DNA of 64,000 nt from Micromussa lordhowensis. Lineage: Eukaryota > Cnidaria > Anthozoa > Scleractinia > Lobophylliidae. Positions within the stretch are counted from its first letter, which is position 1; every line of letters begins with the position of its first letter. The notes under the pieces were generated by a model. That model saw nothing but the letters and a program-made list of their open reading frames with translations. It was not told where the DNA came from and made no database searches. This document shows positions 34,206 through 44,431 of this stretch, piece by piece. The position numbers and the translations under genes are program-made. The stretch lies in contig OZ026603.1 of assembly GCA_964020085.1 (NCBI GenBank), positions 9,694,926 through 9,758,925 on the forward strand, in the 5' to 3' direction.

Positions 34206-34268
34206 TTATATCTATATAGATAAATGCGCTATATAAATAGGAAATTTATTTATTTATTTATTTTATAT
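33838..34268 (+). mobile_element. tRNA-derived SINE, apparently full length
   Basis: A tRNA-like head (33841-33913) has an A-box-like TAGCTCCGTTGGTAGAGC and a B box GGTTCAAATCT. A ~300-bp body follows, ending in TAAATGCGCTATATAAATAG and an (ATTT)n tail. The paralogous cassette at 17530-17600 runs through without it, so it inserted after the cassettes duplicated. Confidence 0.85.
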
Positions 34269-34405
34269 TTATAACACAAAACATTTCTCTCTGAATATAT
34301 TTATATTAATGACAAGAGAAGAACTCGTTCAATTAGGATTATGACAGGAGGTCATCTTGTGGAAGCTTATTTTGCCACAGCAAGTTAGCAAACCAAAACA
34401 TTATT

Positions 34406-34497
34406 AGTCTGAATTTCAGCCGTCTCTTCCCTTTACCCCGAGTGGGGCGCCCGCGCCCCACTCGGGGTAAAGGGAAGAGACGGCTGAAATTCAGACT
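34406..34497. mobile_element. 92-bp perfect palindrome with 11-bp target duplication
   Basis: AGTCTGAATTTCAGCCGTCT... is exactly mirrored, with GGGGCGCCCGCGCCCC at the centre. AAAACATTATT occurs on both sides (34395-34405 and 34498-34508). The empty paralogous site is near 17714-17728. The duplication length suggests a Mutator-like or hAT-like transposase; that is inference. Confidence 0.9.
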
Positions 34498-35710
34498 AAA
34501 ACATTATTCAATGTGCACTGTATAGACTATACGATTTACATGAGAGGTAGTTGATTTCATCGAATCAACACGAAAGAGAACATTTCTGGAACGTCCAAAT
34601 TTCTACCTTTATAAATAACCATATTTGCCCTATTTATTCAGTTTCTAGTTGATAAGAATATTTCATCACCACATGCACTTTCAGGTAAAACTGTCTGTCT
34701 TACTTATCCGCTTTTACACCAAGAGTTAGGTTTTCGTGCGTGGAAAAATTATACCCTTCTTGTTTTTTTAGTCAATGGAATAAATTTTATTTAGGGTGCA
34801 TGCAAACACAATATAAAATGATGCACTTACCTCGTAACTTGACGTTGTACGAAACGAAGTAAGGATAAGTATTTGCAAACTTATTATTTTTTAAAAAAAA
34901 TTATTTCGTAGGTATTTATAACAAACCCTTGTAATGTTCTGAGTAAGAACCAGTAAGTCTACGTATGAACACTATTGCATGATCTTACCGTATTTTAGTT
35001 TCCATTAACCCCTGTGGGCACAATTTTCTCCTGATAAATTATTGACTAATTGCGAACGAAAATTTAAAAGAAATGATTAGTTAAAATAAACAGTGTTAAA
35101 AAACACCCGGGAAAACAAAGCAATGTTTACATAAGTACATAACAGTGGTATAGTAATCACCAACATTAAGTCGTAAACCAATGATGACGATCAATCTTTG
35201 GGATGTGAAAATTCGAAACAAGGACTTAATTGTAGCCTTTTGAAACACTCGGGATATAGATCAGGCAAACCTTTTACTTTGCGTAGTCAATGTTATTGAA
35301 GAAGTGATATATTATGGAGGTCGCACTTTCTTTCAACAAGTTATACTTTATCGCTTCACCATACCTCATAAGTTTGCATGCGAAATATATTTTCGTTTCC
35401 TGTTATTAACAATAGTTTCGTTGTGCCCTACCAACGTGTCTATCATTAAGTTAATTGCTCAAGAAAATAAATATTGGCTTTATTGATTCTGGAAGACGTG
35501 ATGATCTCTCATTTTTATGCCATGAATTGTATGGAGAAAAGATATTAACGATTGGAGAAAAACAGCATGTTCATCAGTGAGAACTAAAGCATAGACGCAT
35601 TCCGCCCTGAAAACAACGGCAAAACATTCTCTGAAAATATCGTTACACATGACCGGGCGATCATTTCTATAACTTTTTCCTTTATTTTCTTATCAGAGTG
35701 AGACTTGTGT

Positions 35711-35790
35711 ATAGCTGCGATGATCAATCATATCTTCGTATCATTTTCCGCAGTTCAAATATATGAAATTTCATATATTCACTTGTCTAC
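35711..35790 (+). mobile_element. SINE tail fragment
   Basis: AGCTGCGATGATCAATCATA...CCGCAGTTCAAATATATGAA matches the 3' body of the SINE at 16303-16480. Confidence 0.5.
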
Positions 35791-35800
35791 TTGTGATTTT

Positions 35801-37479
35801 GTCCCTCTTACATAAAGTATTTTAATACGTGAATTGAGTTTGTTATTAGACGATATCGGATGGAACACCTCTCTATCTCTAACAGAAACCTAATGTCAGT
35901 GAGACACACTCCTCTATCGCAGTGAAAAGTACCGACTCAAGTGCTCAAATCACAGGTAGCCCAAGCTCTCTCTGTGAAGCAACACGATATGGCATCGTCG
36001 GAATTATAACACCCGAGGTCCCCTCAGGTGGAATCTACAATGCACCATTGTCTCAAGCACCCAATCAAAATCGTACAGAACGCTTTTGCAAAATGGCTTC
36101 AAAACTAAAAACCTTACATCAACGGGGAAACTCCGTAGAAACTTAGGAAAAGTGGAAGTCATGGTAAGTTTTCACGTTTATGCACCTTTGTTTTATTTGC
36201 ATGAAATATTCCCGAGCATATAAACTAAATTTGTTTCTTTTTGAATATTATTACGAATATTGTGAGGAAACTGTAATGGAAGCCAGCAAAATTTTGTCGA
36301 CAGCATACGAAGAGAGAAAAATGTCGCCGGCAAATTGAGCTCCGTTTGTAACACCCCGGATGTTACAAGAAGTTTGGTTGAGAAACCAAGTACCTCTGCC
36401 AGTCTTGGTTTGCCAACAGGACGAGGTTACCCAGCCGATTTCAGCGGTCGTTCTGTCGTGGATGAAATGGACGCGGATGTCTTCCATAGTTATATCGTTT
36501 CACAGGGGACACGAAGAGCCGCCTAGAGAATTGAAATGAAAGATCAACCTTTGCCCTTGAATTCTGCGGTGGATTTGTGGCCGTGGGTACATTTATGCGT
36601 TGGACTTTTGACTTCGTTCGGCAGGCTGTCCCAACTGAAGTGTTTCGCCTTTTTCCTCTCTTTATGAAAGGGAAAACCTGAATTCAAGGAAGTCGCTTAA
36701 ATCAAGTTAAATCGGTAAAATAACCACACCAGGAGCAAACAACACACGTATGGAATAAGGTTAGCTATTTTTATTGAGAATTTTCACTTTCAACTACCTC
36801 CATGGATAGCTAAACCTTATAATTCGACGCATATTGTGTTGCCTGTGTGATTCAAAGAGAGAGCCTGGGCTGCCTGTGCTCAAATTATCTTCTATTTGTC
36901 CTTTTTAGAGTCATCTTAGATATAAAATACATTAATTTCCCTCGATTAGCATCATTTACCTAATTTAACCGAAAATAATTTTCGCTAAGAATTGCTTTGT
37001 CTTATTTTCGTTGTCAACAGCTTTTAATTTTTGAAGCAATGTATCATGCGTAGCTCTGTAAAAATAAATGTATCTTAAACGCAGTCAAACGCTTTATATT
37101 ATATATCGCTTAGGGTAAAAATATTTCCTGCTAACAATGGTGTGATTATTTAGGGTTGATAAATTACATGCATCCTGGCATATAGCCTGTGAAGAACACT
37201 TCAAATTTTGTTTAAAAAAAGTACGTCTCTTATCATTCATTTTGTAAACTTGCTCATGCCATATTAGCCTGCTGACACCAAATAAACATGCTGAGTCATC
37301 AAAAAGCGAATATTTCTTGAAAACCGTTTACGCTAGTGAAATAATTATCAACTGTAAACTGTGGTTCTATAATCGATATTTTTTATGTAATAAACTCACA
37401 ATGAGAAACTTTTTATGCATTAGTAGTTATAAATAAAGTTTAATTATCCAGGCCTGGAACTTGTTAAGTTTAATCTTAA
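35801..37479. other. Intergenic, unknown; no gene supported
   Basis: A 74-codon plus-strand open stretch at 35922-36146 is followed by CATGGTAAGT (donor-like, 36161-36170), and an open stretch at 36335-36526 is Ser/Gly-rich. Neither shows a domain I know. 37385-37470 is an inverted relative of the 3' flank of receptor 4 (see findings). Confidence 0.35.
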
Positions 37480-38529
37480 TCACGGCGTTTTCTTAAATGT
37501 TACTAGTTGTGGTAAGGACTCATCTGTCGGGAGCCGTAGTGTGTCTCCCGTTTTGAAGCATGAAGCGACCTTACCAAACAAAAACGAACAGTGGTTTGTC
37601 AGGGATTTCCGAAAATTTGAGCTAAATGAAAATAGAATTACTGGATTAGTTGCTGTACCAAGAAGTGGAACTAGAAAATATGCAAAACCCAAAGTCCACT
37701 TGCATCGGTCTTTTACGAAAAGTCCAGGATAAATGATTTTTAGGACTAAGTACATACAAAACAGAGAAAACCAAGCAAATAACATAACAACAATCGATTT
37801 AAATATCTTCATGATGTTTTGGTTCTGCTTAATTCTGCTCTGTTGGGTATAGGTGCATCTTACATTGCATTCTGGATTTACTCGAAGTCTTTGTCTCAAT
37901 GCACTCATGATGCGGGAATAAAGGACGATAATTGTAATCAATGGTAAGAGTTCGAAAAATACCAGGCCCGTTATATAGTATATCATAAGCGCAAAGCTAT
38001 TCCACGCAAACATACAAGATGTCTCCTGGTCCACTTTTTCAACTTTAAAATATTGCGCCATTGGGATGCAATACGTCATGGATATCAACCACGTTGAGAT
38101 CAGTAAGGCAATCCTAATTTTTCGTGTAATCAAGGTCGCTTTCAAGGGAAATACAGTAGCAATGAATCTGTCCATAGCAATCAGTACCAGGCATAGAATG
38201 GATACAATAGAAGATACCATTCTGAAATACACTCCGATTTTGCACCCAACAGTGGCTAGAGAACCTTGCAGGAGACTCCCATTGCTCGTAATGATCTCGT
38301 CGGTGAGGTAAAGCGGGAAGGTGGCAAGACTTGACAGAAAATCTGAAACCGCCATGTTGACATAGTAGTAGTTGGTGCTTGTTCTAAGACTTGGAGTCTT
38401 GCACACTACGATTATGACAAGAGTGTTTCCAATAAGAGCCGCCATGCCTACTATTGCCATGACTGTTGTAAAGAATATGGAAACAACGTACCGGCATGAG
38501 GCTTCACTGGTGTCAGTGGACTGGTTCAT
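37480..38529 (-). CDS. Class A (rhodopsin-family) GPCR, receptor 5
   Basis: Intact 349-residue receptor. The start is the ATG at 38527-38529 (MNQST). The open frame runs 12 codons further, but only from a TTG, through a 3' splice site (TTTCATTTTAG|AAACC), so that extension is intronic. It is a recent duplicate of receptor 4: same N-tail, DRF, no CWxP, NPVIL, and same DESLPQLVTFKKTP ending. Differences cluster in TM1, loop 3 (MSALRQ against MSVLKQ) and the tail (GKVASCFKTGDTLR against GEIAPACFKTRDAVQ). The 3' flank differs from receptor 4 by a local inversion. Upstream lies cassette E with a CRE. Plasma-membrane receptor, ligand unknown. Confidence 0.92.
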   Translation of the reverse strand: MNQSTDTSEASCRYVVSIFFTTVMAIVGMAALIGNTLVIIVVCKTPSLRTSTNYYYVNMAVSDFLSSLATFPLYLTDEIITSNGSLLQGSLATVGCKIGVYFRMVSSIVSILCLVLIAMDRFIATVFPLKATLITRKIRIALLISTWLISMTYCIPMAQYFKVEKVDQETSCMFAWNSFALMIYYITGLVFFELLPLITIIVLYSRIMSALRQRLRVNPECNVRCTYTQQSRIKQNQNIMKIFKSIVVMLFAWFSLFCMYLVLKIIYPGLFVKDRCKWTLGFAYFLVPLLGTATNPVILFSFSSNFRKSLTNHCSFLFGKVASCFKTGDTLRLPTDESLPQLVTFKKTP

Positions 38530-39159
38530 GGTGACGTTTTGCCGTTGGTTTCTAAAATGAAACAAATAGAATCATCAGGCGAACAAATGTACTTTACAGA
38601 AATTCTGTACAATATACTATCTACACGAGCTAGAGATTTATTTCATCGGATAGACGGTAATATCAAGACGAAGCGAAAGAGAACAGTTATGGAACGTCCA
38701 AATATTTACCTCTATAAATAACCACTGATGTATAAATCACAATCTTTTGGCAGAGTATCGTTCGCATTATTTTCTCTTCGACCTATTTGGGGTTTATATA
38801 TTTCAGTTTCTAACTACATGAGAACAGCTTTTTTTCGCTTTGTATCGAAACTGTCCATTTTACTTACCTTGTCCGGACCAAGGGCTTTGCGTATGTGCTC
38901 GGGAAATCTTTCCCTTCTCGCTTAATCTTTACTCAGCCACTGGACTGGAATGTAGGTTTCGATTAAAGTACACGCAAACACAATATAACAGAATCCACTT
39001 AGTAGTTTGCTGGTGGACACTGTAAATAAACATACAAATATTGCAAAAGGAACATAAACGATTAGGAATCCCTACTGTAAGGAGGCTAACTTGTTGGCTA
39101 TTTACACAATGCGGTGGAGGAGTTGAACTCGGGATTACCGAGAACAAATCCAGATAGAG

Positions 39160-39235
39160 GTAGGGTGCAGAATTTGAACCAGGGACTTCAAGATTCCAAC
39201 TCCAGCGCCCTAAGCCACTACGCTACTTTTATTCC
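39160..39235 (-). mobile_element. tRNA-like SINE head
   Basis: On the minus strand, GTAGCGTAGTGGCTTAGGGC...GGTTCAAATTCTGC shows A-box and B-box-like motifs of a tRNA-derived SINE. The paralogous site near 18250 is shorter and lacks it. The arms are too degenerate for a working tRNA. Confidence 0.5.
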
Positions 39236-40772
39236 ACTAATCAGCGCCGAGATAATTTTCCGGCCCAAAGAAAAACACTGTTGCATGATCTTAGCGTGTT
39301 CTTGCCTCATTGAAGCCCTGGAGGCACAATTTCTTTTAGATAACAAAACCTAATTGCTAGCCAAAATTTGAAAGACATACGTCAAAATAAACAATATTCC
39401 AAACCCAGCAGTGTTTTTAAGCACTTAATTATAACATGGGCATGGAAATTGCCAGCCTCAAGTTGCAAACAAATGATAGTAATTGTGATGCAGCTGTGAC
39501 GTGCGGAAAATAGAAAAAGGACTTAATCGCAGGCTTTTAAAACACTCAGGATATTGATCATGCAAAGTTTTGGCTCTGCCTAATCAATAATGAAATAATT
39601 GATATTCAATATATAAAAGCGTTCCCTGGTTAAGAAAAAAAAAATAAAAACGTAAGCTTTCGGGTTCCATACTAAAGCCTTTAATGTTTTTAATGCCTAC
39701 TCCATTTCCGTATTAAATTTTTCTATATTTTCGTCTGATTTTCATCGAAAATACTTTCCCAGTGCCCCAACAACAATGTAATTAGTTCTCATTCTCATTT
39801 TACGCCACGAAATGTTTGGAGAAAAAATCTTTTATCTCAGAACCATAAAGTAGGGGAAAGTGAAGCTGGGAGGATATTACAATGTGTACACAAATGAGAA
39901 GCGTAGTTATTCCCTAAAAACAACAGTGAATCGTTTCCTCAAAATATTGCAGCACACGAGCGAGCGACCGATTGTTTTTATAACCTTTTCCTAGATTTTT
40001 TCTTATCTGAGAGCGACTTGTACGTGATCTTGTCCCTGATAGGTGTCACTGCGAGGTGTACCGGGGTCAGCAAGAGTTTCTGCCGGCTTTGATTGTCAGT
40101 TGCGGTCGTCGACCATCTGTCAAAAAAATTAATTATGAATTATGACACCTTGTATTTCTTGCTCTAGGCATGAATAATTAACAAACAAAAATGTTTTGCC
40201 TTTCTCGGGAATTAGTAGTCAGTACAGTGTAAGGCATGTTTAGTGTGGTTAATGTATAGCATTTATGCGTTGGTAATTAAGGTATGCTCTGAAAGTCGTT
40301 ACGATATCAAACAAAAATAAATGAATTGATTTAAACAGTATGAGACAAGTCAAGCATTAATCGTAAACTACATTTTATATAACTATTGTTTTGCCGATGA
40401 GAGATAAGTGCAGAAAGCGTTATGATAAATTTGTTCAAATTCTAGCTGCTTTCAAAGAATTGTTGTCTAAGTTTCCAGAACGAAAGAGTATAGTTAAAGA
40501 GCAAGTAGTTCCCCAGTCAGCCTTTAGCGCCAATGACGAATTTTAATTTACTTCTCATCTTGACTTTAAATGAAATTTCCATCTTTGATAAAATGAAACA
40601 ACTGCAAATCTACCTGTTGTCACTTGCCAGGTCATGCCAAAAGAAGTTGAACCAGTGACACCAGCTGATTGTAATGAAGTTTTAGACCCAAAGCAGGTCA
40701 ACAAAATGTCCATGCAGTGTAGCTGGTGAATAGGCCATAATCGTATTCTCGGTACTGGAACGAATCTTTTGC

Positions 40773-40780
40773 TGACGTCA
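40773..40780. promoter_or_regulatory. CRE octamer
   Basis: Perfect TGACGTCA, conserved in position with 19897-19904 in the paralogous cassette. Confidence 0.45.
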
Positions 40781-40889
40781 TTATTAGTTTACATTTTTAC
40801 TCATTAACATTCGAGTTTGCGAAGAAAAGACATCACGATAGACACAAAATGACTACAGAAATTTGAAGAGCTTGAGAATTCAAGAAATT

Positions 40890-41145
40890 GGCAAAACTTG
40901 CTCATTGGGTGTAATAATCGAGAAGAAATTGGTTTTCAAAAGCTGCTCAATTTCTGGGTGGCAAATGCGCTAATGGCAAAATTTGGAGGTTTTAAACACG
41001 TGTCGAACAAAAAGTATTCAATACATCTCGCTCAAAATACTTGGGACAGTTAATCTTGCTGTCTCATTCCGTACTCAGAACTGATGTTTTTGTAGCTCCA
41101 TCAGAAACTGTATCGTTTGTGTCAATAGGCAAATATTGTAAACAA
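40890..41145. repeat. Dispersed repeat, inverted copy of 16864-17160
   Basis: Contains AATTTCTGGGTGGCAAATGC, CACGTGTCGAACAAAAAG and GGCAAATATTGTAAACAACG, all matched in reverse at 16864-17160. Confidence 0.5.
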
Positions 41146-41225
41146 CGATTCTCATATTGGACTGGAGAAAGATCATGCGGTGAAAAGTCAATAAAAAAGA
41201 GAATAATATCATTTGCATTGTATTG

Positions 41226-41271
41226 TCCAGTCCAGTCCAGTCCAGTCCAGTCCAGTCCAGTCCAGTCCAGT
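41226..41271. repeat. (TCCAG)n microsatellite
   Basis: About nine uninterrupted pentanucleotide units. Confidence 0.95.
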
Positions 41272-41390
41272 TCCTGCCCTGATTAACAAGTTAACCCGAC
41301 ATATACTATATAATTTTATATGACATACGTGCAATAAAGTGGCTAATGCCATTAAACAGTGCTCAATACACTTTTAAGGTGTAGAGCTTT

Positions 41391-41533
41391 GAATAAGAAG
41401 ATATAACGAAGAGACAAAATTCCTTGTTACTCCGAGTTTCGTGCTCACGCACTCATCCGACAGGCTGATGAGTGCGTCAGCACGAAACTCGGAGTAACAG
41501 GGAATTTTGTCTCTTCGTTATATCTTCTTATTC
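41391..41533. mobile_element. 143-bp palindrome carrying hammerhead-type sequences
   Basis: Arms GAATAAGAAGATATAACGAA...TCCGAGTTTCGTGCTCACGC pair almost perfectly with the right half around a short CCGACAGGC centre. Each arm holds one copy of a hammerhead-like sequence, one per strand. No coding potential. Confidence 0.85.
41465..41496 (+). ncRNA. Hammerhead ribozyme core (putative)
   Basis: CTGATGA (41465-41471), stem II GTGC/GCAC with loop GTCA (41472-41483), GAAA (41484-41487), then a minimal stem III CT-CGG-AG followed by TA (41488-41496). This matches the CUGANGA...GAAA...UH consensus. Stem I is poor on this strand. On the minus strand the arms pair better (CCTGT with ACAAGG) but the core reads CGGATGA, one base off. 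Self-cleavage is therefore uncertain. Confidence 0.5.
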
Positions 41534-41936
41534 TAATTTTATATGATATATAATTTTGTACACTAGTCGTTGTCAGGAGCCGACTCCTGTCGTTGTAAAT
41601 TCAGCACTTTGATGGTTTTCGTAATGTAGCGAGCCGATATTTTCTTTATCATTGTAATTTTCTGTTTCGTCGGGGGTAATAAAACTCGCTTTCGCTATGA
41701 TAATTTAATTCAGAGTCCATGTCTAAATTTGTAATTGCCATAAAAAACGCAATGGTTACGTTATAATTAAGAAAAAAAATTGCAACATAGCGAGCAATGA
41801 CGGATTCCGCCCATGGCCTGATGGGAAAATTCCGCCCGCTCCCAGATCCAAGCAGATTGCAGGATTTGTTGATTCCTCCCGGTCACGAGCTGAGAAAAAG
41901 TAATTGCTACTTTTTGAAAGGCTTTTCAAATGAGTA
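41534..41936. other. Intergenic, nothing recognised
   Basis: AT-rich sequence between two repeats with no supported gene. Confidence 0.35.
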
Positions 41937-42386
41937 TACCGCATTTATTCGATTAAGCGCCCTGGGCGCTTATTTAATTTTTGGACCTCCAGGGTGGGCG
42001 CTTATTCGAGATGGGCGCTTATTCGAGGCTGGGCGCTTATTAAATTCTCATAGGACATGTGCCAATGGAACTGTCTTACCTTATCTATACATTTCTGAGG
42101 GCTTACGACGACAATGAGGTTTCTGTTAAAGTAGCAGGGTCAAGAAGGCTTGCAAACGGACTTGTTGTCCCAGGAACATTCAAAGCGAGGACACCAAGCA
42201 GGGCTATTGGGAGGGGGGCGCTTATTCGAGGTTGGGCGCTCAAAAATTTTTTTTTTTGGGGGGGGGGGGTGGGGTGGGCGCTTATTCGAGGCTGGGCGCT
42301 TATTAACTTTTCCTACCTAAAGGGTGGGCGCTTATTCGAGGTGGGCGCTTATTCGAGGTTGGGCGCTTAATCGAATAAATACGGTA
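41937..42386. mobile_element. 450-bp element of GGGCGCTTATTCGAG repeats with inverted ends
   Basis: Ends TACCGCATTTATTCGATTAA and its complement with one mismatch (TTAATCGAATAAATACGGTA), flanked by TA on both sides. The interior is largely direct copies of GGGCGCTTATTCGAG and GGTTGGGCGCTTATT, plus a T/G homopolymer run at 42248-42270. A TA target suggests Tc1/mariner-type mobilisation. The assignment is tentative. Confidence 0.7.
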
Positions 42387-42879
42387 TATGTTAATACCAT
42401 TCCCGGTTCTCGATTGTAATTTTCTAAACCTAAGAAAACAGAACTTCCTTATTATTAGCCTCTATTTTCTCTCCTAAGAGCTAGAGATCAAAATGAAAAT
42501 AAAAATCGAGATCAAAATGAAAAATGCTGCAGGCAGCAACAAGTAATAAACTTTACTGGCATATAGTATACTGAAAACCTAGCAAACGCACTTCCATGGA
42601 AAAAAAACCCACACACCTAAGAAAGCCTTGTAAATCTTGTCGGCAAGAAGCAATAAGATTAATAGGAAGCCACACCTTAAGAATCCCACTGTAATGCTCC
42701 AAAAAGCCGAAAATCCTTTTGCTATTTTTTACCACATGCAAATAAGTGCAATAAACATCTCTGAGGTTGTTTGCCAAAGAAACAGCAAAGAAAGGTGATG
42801 ATATATTCATTGGTTGCACGTTTATCAAACAAACGCGAAGATCATATTTTAAAAGAGCATTTTATAATGTTGAAATAAT
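42387..42879. other. Intergenic, nothing recognised
   Basis: Contains a short direct repeat (GAGATCAAAATGAAAA at 42486-42525). A Cys-bearing minus open stretch at 42553-42828 has no recognisable motif. Confidence 0.35.
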
Positions 42880-43384
42880 CGATTTTTGGATAAGACCTCA
42901 AACAAAGATGTCATTATGGCACTTTTTCTTTATCATGTAAACATTATTGTTTGGTTAGGTCGTCTTCCTCGAAAGCAATAAGAGTCATTTCTATATTTAA
43001 CTTTTGCAAGTCTTAAAATTATAGGGTAGGGATCGAAGCCTGTTTATCATTCCCACAATACTTCCTCCCTCTATTCTCTACCCGTGAAGAATATTTGCAG
43101 TGTCACAATACATAAACATCTTCGAAATATGGAAAAAGCAGGAAAAGCGACACTCACTAAACGCAGATAACCAAAGTTAACTGAAATTAAAAACGCAAGA
43201 ATTAAATTATGTTAATGAGATATATATCTGTCTAGGTGAACAAAGATCGACACTTCATGTCTTGGCCAAAAAGCCCACTTTGTAACTATGTATAACTAGC
43301 CGCATTTAGTAAATTTCTTATTAAATATAAAGAGGAAATACCATGAACACCTGACAGTTTTCGATTAAAATTCTTAATGCCATG

Positions 43385-43452
43385 CATATGTACACTCGAA
43401 AAGTTTGTAAATCACGAGCCGCAGGCAAGTGATTTACAACCTTTTCGAGTGT
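43385..43452. repeat. Hairpin-forming inverted repeat
   Basis: CACTCGAAAAGTTTGTAAATCAC and GTGATTTACAACCTTTTCGAGTG flank a GAGCCGCAGGCAA loop, probably an element terminus. Confidence 0.7.
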
Positions 43453-43897
43453 TCTCCCAAACATCCCGCGTGGGTTGTTACCCCTATAGACCCATAGAAA
43501 GTGTGGTCTATTGCTTTTATAAAATAGCTTCAACAAAGCACAGTATTTTTCGGGCGAATAACGTGATCAAGTTACGTGTTCCCTTTACATTCATCAACTT
43601 ACACGCAAGGGCCAATCATAACATCTTTTATACAACGTTGATCACGGCGAAAAAATAATTTAACGCTGAACTTTTCATCAAACATGAAAAAGAAATACAA
43701 AAAGCAATATTTCCACTATCTATGTAAGTTTAAAGGAGACAAAATAGTTTTGTCATGGCTTGTAATTGTAGACGTGGACATTTCCAATCGTGCATGAACA
43801 GAACATGTGACTGAACACAGCTGTTTTCTGCTGTGTGGAAGAAATTGCCGTGCTGACGGATGGAACTTGCAGCTGCTGTAGCGGAGGCCTTCTTTCG

Positions 43898-44420
43898 TTA
43901 CCCACCAGCTGATCTGCAGTGGTCGGCTGGACTTTTATCATCACCAAGCTTAAGTGCTTCTGGAAGGACGTTGCTGCGTTTGCGATGTTGTTGTACGGAA
44001 AGCGTGTTGTGGTAGTTTTGGAGGCTGGACTCATTTCGGTGACCGGATATCGCCATGATTTCACGATTTGTGAGGCCAGCATTTGCCCACATTTACAAAG
44101 GTTATGGCTGTCGTCCTAACTGAATAATTTGTGTACATACGAGAAACAACGGCAGCGGAGCTGATATCTTTCATCATGGTTGAGAGCTGGTTTACTCCGA
44201 GCGGCCTGTTTTCATACCAAACGTTGTCAGATGGCTGCCAGTACTGGAATAGTGCTTCACATTCTGGATTCAATTTCGACAGAAAAAAAAAATCTGGAGC
44301 GGTATAACCATCCGGTTTTAATACTGGTTTTGTACATTCTTGGTTTTTCTCGAAACTCTTCACATCAGAAACACCGGTACGCCTTGGTGGTTTTTAGTTG
44401 CTTCGTCATGCGCCACTGAG
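43898..44420 (-). pseudogene. Crypton/KIAA1958-like tyrosine recombinase, catalytic fragment
   Basis: Minus-strand C-terminal part of a tyrosine recombinase. Motifs in order are SDVKSFEKNQE and FFFLSKLNPECEALFQYW, then ENRPLGVNQLSTMMKDIS, YTNYSVRTTAIT (catalytic Arg), and in another frame MWANAGLTNREIMAISGHRN followed by SSLQNYHN (the H-R pair and the candidate catalytic Tyr). A frameshift near 44061-44092 separates the two parts and another lies near 44350. The N-terminal domain is absent here; a fragment of that domain from a related gene lies at 21.7-22.3 kb. Such YR transposons insert without target duplications. Inactive. Confidence 0.7.
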
Positions 44421-44431
44421 ACAAAATGGTC

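Larger units (their letters stand above)
33660..35800 (-). promoter_or_regulatory. Duplicated 5' cassette C (upstream of receptor 4)
   Basis: Paralog of cassettes A, B, D and E, in collinear order. Minus-strand donor-like sites include TACGAG|GTAAGT at about 34824-34834 and TACG|GTAAGATC near 34979-34989. The one equivalent to 15606 has lost its GT (GGATAAGT at 34700). It carries a full-length SINE and a 92-bp palindrome, both absent from other copies. Confidence 0.45.
38580..40870 (-). promoter_or_regulatory. Duplicated 5' cassette E (upstream of receptor 5)
   Basis: Close paralog of cassette D over about 2.3 kb. Minus-strand donors GGACAAG|GTAAGT (about 38867-38877) and CAACAG|GTAGA (about 40603-40613) are conserved with D. 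A perfect CRE lies at 40773-40780, inside a block (ATTCTCGGTA...GAACGAATCTTTTGCTGACG) that is almost identical in D. This block is the best promoter candidate for receptor 5, about 2.25 kb upstream of its ATG. Confidence 0.5.

Noticed and set aside
38530..38565. Upstream extension of receptor 5 (12 codons)
   Set aside because: Begins at TTG and runs through a 3' splice site; not part of the protein.
41041..41286. 81-codon open frame ending in Ser-Pro-Val-Gln-Ser repeats
   Set aside because: The repeats come from the (TCCAG)n microsatellite.
42059..42370. 103-codon open frame with GWALI repeats
   Set aside because: Product of the GGGCGCTTATTCGAG repeat element, not a protein.
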